Of a DNA stretch of 15,134 nt, positions 14,553-15,134 are shown piece by piece. The first letter of the stretch is position 1; each line of letters begins with the position of its first letter. Below the pieces are notes generated by a model. The model was not told the DNA's origin. It made no database searches and saw only the letters and a program-made list of their open reading frames with translations. Made by a program: the position numbers and the translations under genes. Source of the DNA: Elusimicrobiota bacterium (GTDB lineage Bacteria > Elusimicrobiota > Elusimicrobia > UBA1565); NCBI GenBank assembly GCA_003450735.1, contig DMEZ01000070.1, positions 79,675-94,808 on the forward strand. The letters run 5' to 3'.

Positions 14553-15134
14553 CTAGCCAGCCCTCAGGAGCATGATCTCGAAGGTCATGTCCATCGAGTA
14601 GGTCCGCTTCTGCGCCTGGTCCGGCGGGACGATCCGGAAAAAGAAATCCTCTTTGGCGAAGGCCTCCTCGATCTCGCGCACCTGGGCCTCCGGCAGGGTC
14701 GAGAACAACGCCACGGCCCCGACCGCGCCGGACGCCTTGACGGTCTCGAGCACGGCCGCGGCGGAGGCGCCCTCCGGCACCTCCAGCGTGGCCTGGCTGC
14801 GGATCTGCAGGGGCTTCTTGGACACCTTCAGCGCGACGGTCTTGAGGAACTTCTCGAATGCGCTGAAGGCCGGACGCTGGCCGGACGCGAACAGGAACGC
14901 GAGCCGTCGGACCTGGTCCTTGGGGATCTTAGGGTCGTCAGGTTCAGGCGGCGTGGGTGCGGGCAGAGCCGCGAAGGTCTTCGGCTTCTCCTCCGGGGGC
15001 TTCACCTGAACGAGTTCCGGCTCCGCAACAGGAGCGGGTCGTGCCTGGATCGGAGGCGGCTGGACGAGAGCCGGAGCCGGCTTCGGCTGGACCACCGGCG
15101 CGGGGGCCGGAGCGGGAGCCGCGGGCTGGAGCTG
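14553..15134 (-). CDS. proline-rich protein, C-terminal part only
   Basis: 193 residues are visible and the frame stays open to the window edge, so the N-terminus is missing. A GTG at 15095 is in frame but is probably internal, because the Pro-rich sequence continues upstream of it. Roughly the first 70 residues are Pro/Ala/Val-rich (APAPAPAP, QPKPAPALVQPPP). The rest is a folded alpha-beta domain of about 120 residues: RRLAFLFASGQRPAFSAFEKF, LQIRSQATLEVPEGASAAAV, GAVGAVALFSTLP, VREIEEAFAKEDFFFRIVPP (in parts) and a final strand MTFEIMLL. I do not recognise the family. It ends one base before the DnaA-like gene, so the two are surely co-transcribed. Its domain order (Pro-rich linker, then alpha-beta domain) resembles that of the neighbour. 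Confidence 0.8.
   Translation of the reverse strand, partial: QLQPAAPAPAPAPVVQPKPAPALVQPPPIQARPAPVAEPELVQVKPPEEKPKTFAALPAPTPPEPDDPKIPKDQVRRLAFLFASGQRPAFSAFEKFLKTVALKVSKKPLQIRSQATLEVPEGASAAAVLETVKASGAVGAVALFSTLPEAQVREIEEAFAKEDFFFRIVPPDQAQKRTYSMDMTFEIMLLRAG

Noticed and set aside
12593..14575. 660-codon open frame on the plus strand
   Set aside because: Antisense to the DnaA-like ATPase; the product is Arg/Gly low complexity without motifs.

Overview
The window is a gene-dense, strongly GC-rich piece of bacterial chromosome. All genes but one lie on the minus strand, and they abut or overlap by a few bases. Lipoprotein-type signal peptides, a CsgG-type outer-membrane secretion protein and a LysM protein point to a diderm (Gram-negative type) bacterium. 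The mix suggests a high-GC lineage such as Elusimicrobiota or Myxococcota, but nothing here fixes the phylum. No tRNA, rRNA, CRISPR array, insertion sequence or phage gene was seen. No stretch over 300 bases lacks a gene; the longest non-coding gap is the 59 bases at 6339-6397.

Right to left (the direction of transcription), 15134-7459 reads as one probable operon of seven genes. It starts with the end of a proline-rich protein (14553-15134, cut by the window edge). Next come a DnaA-like AAA+ ATPase with a long Pro-rich linker and an unrecognised C-terminal domain (12557-14551) and a membrane sensor histidine kinase with GAF domains (10584-12560). Four predicted lipoproteins follow: LPP20/FlgP-like, FlgT-like, GNA1162/DUF799-like, and CsgG with a FlgT-C-like tail. 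Gaps between these genes are 1-4 bases and overlaps 4-20 bases. The combination looks like regulators placed in front of an outer-membrane lipoprotein assembly resembling curli-secretion or flagellar FlgO/P/T sets. This is the most unusual part of the window.

A lone plus-strand gene (6398-7462) encodes a membrane-anchored SGNH-family hydrolase. It converges on the csgG-like gene, with stop codons overlapping, and diverges from comM across a short region with an inverted repeat.

From 6338 down to 1 lies a second minus-strand cluster: comM (AAA+ helicase of natural transformation), a secreted LysM protein, a membrane-anchored TPR protein, a small XRE-type helix-turn-helix protein, dprA (RecA loader in transformation) and topA (DNA topoisomerase I, 3' end outside the window). 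The dprA-topA pair is common in bacteria. With comM nearby, this cluster is a DNA-uptake and DNA-topology neighbourhood with two cell-envelope genes embedded in it.
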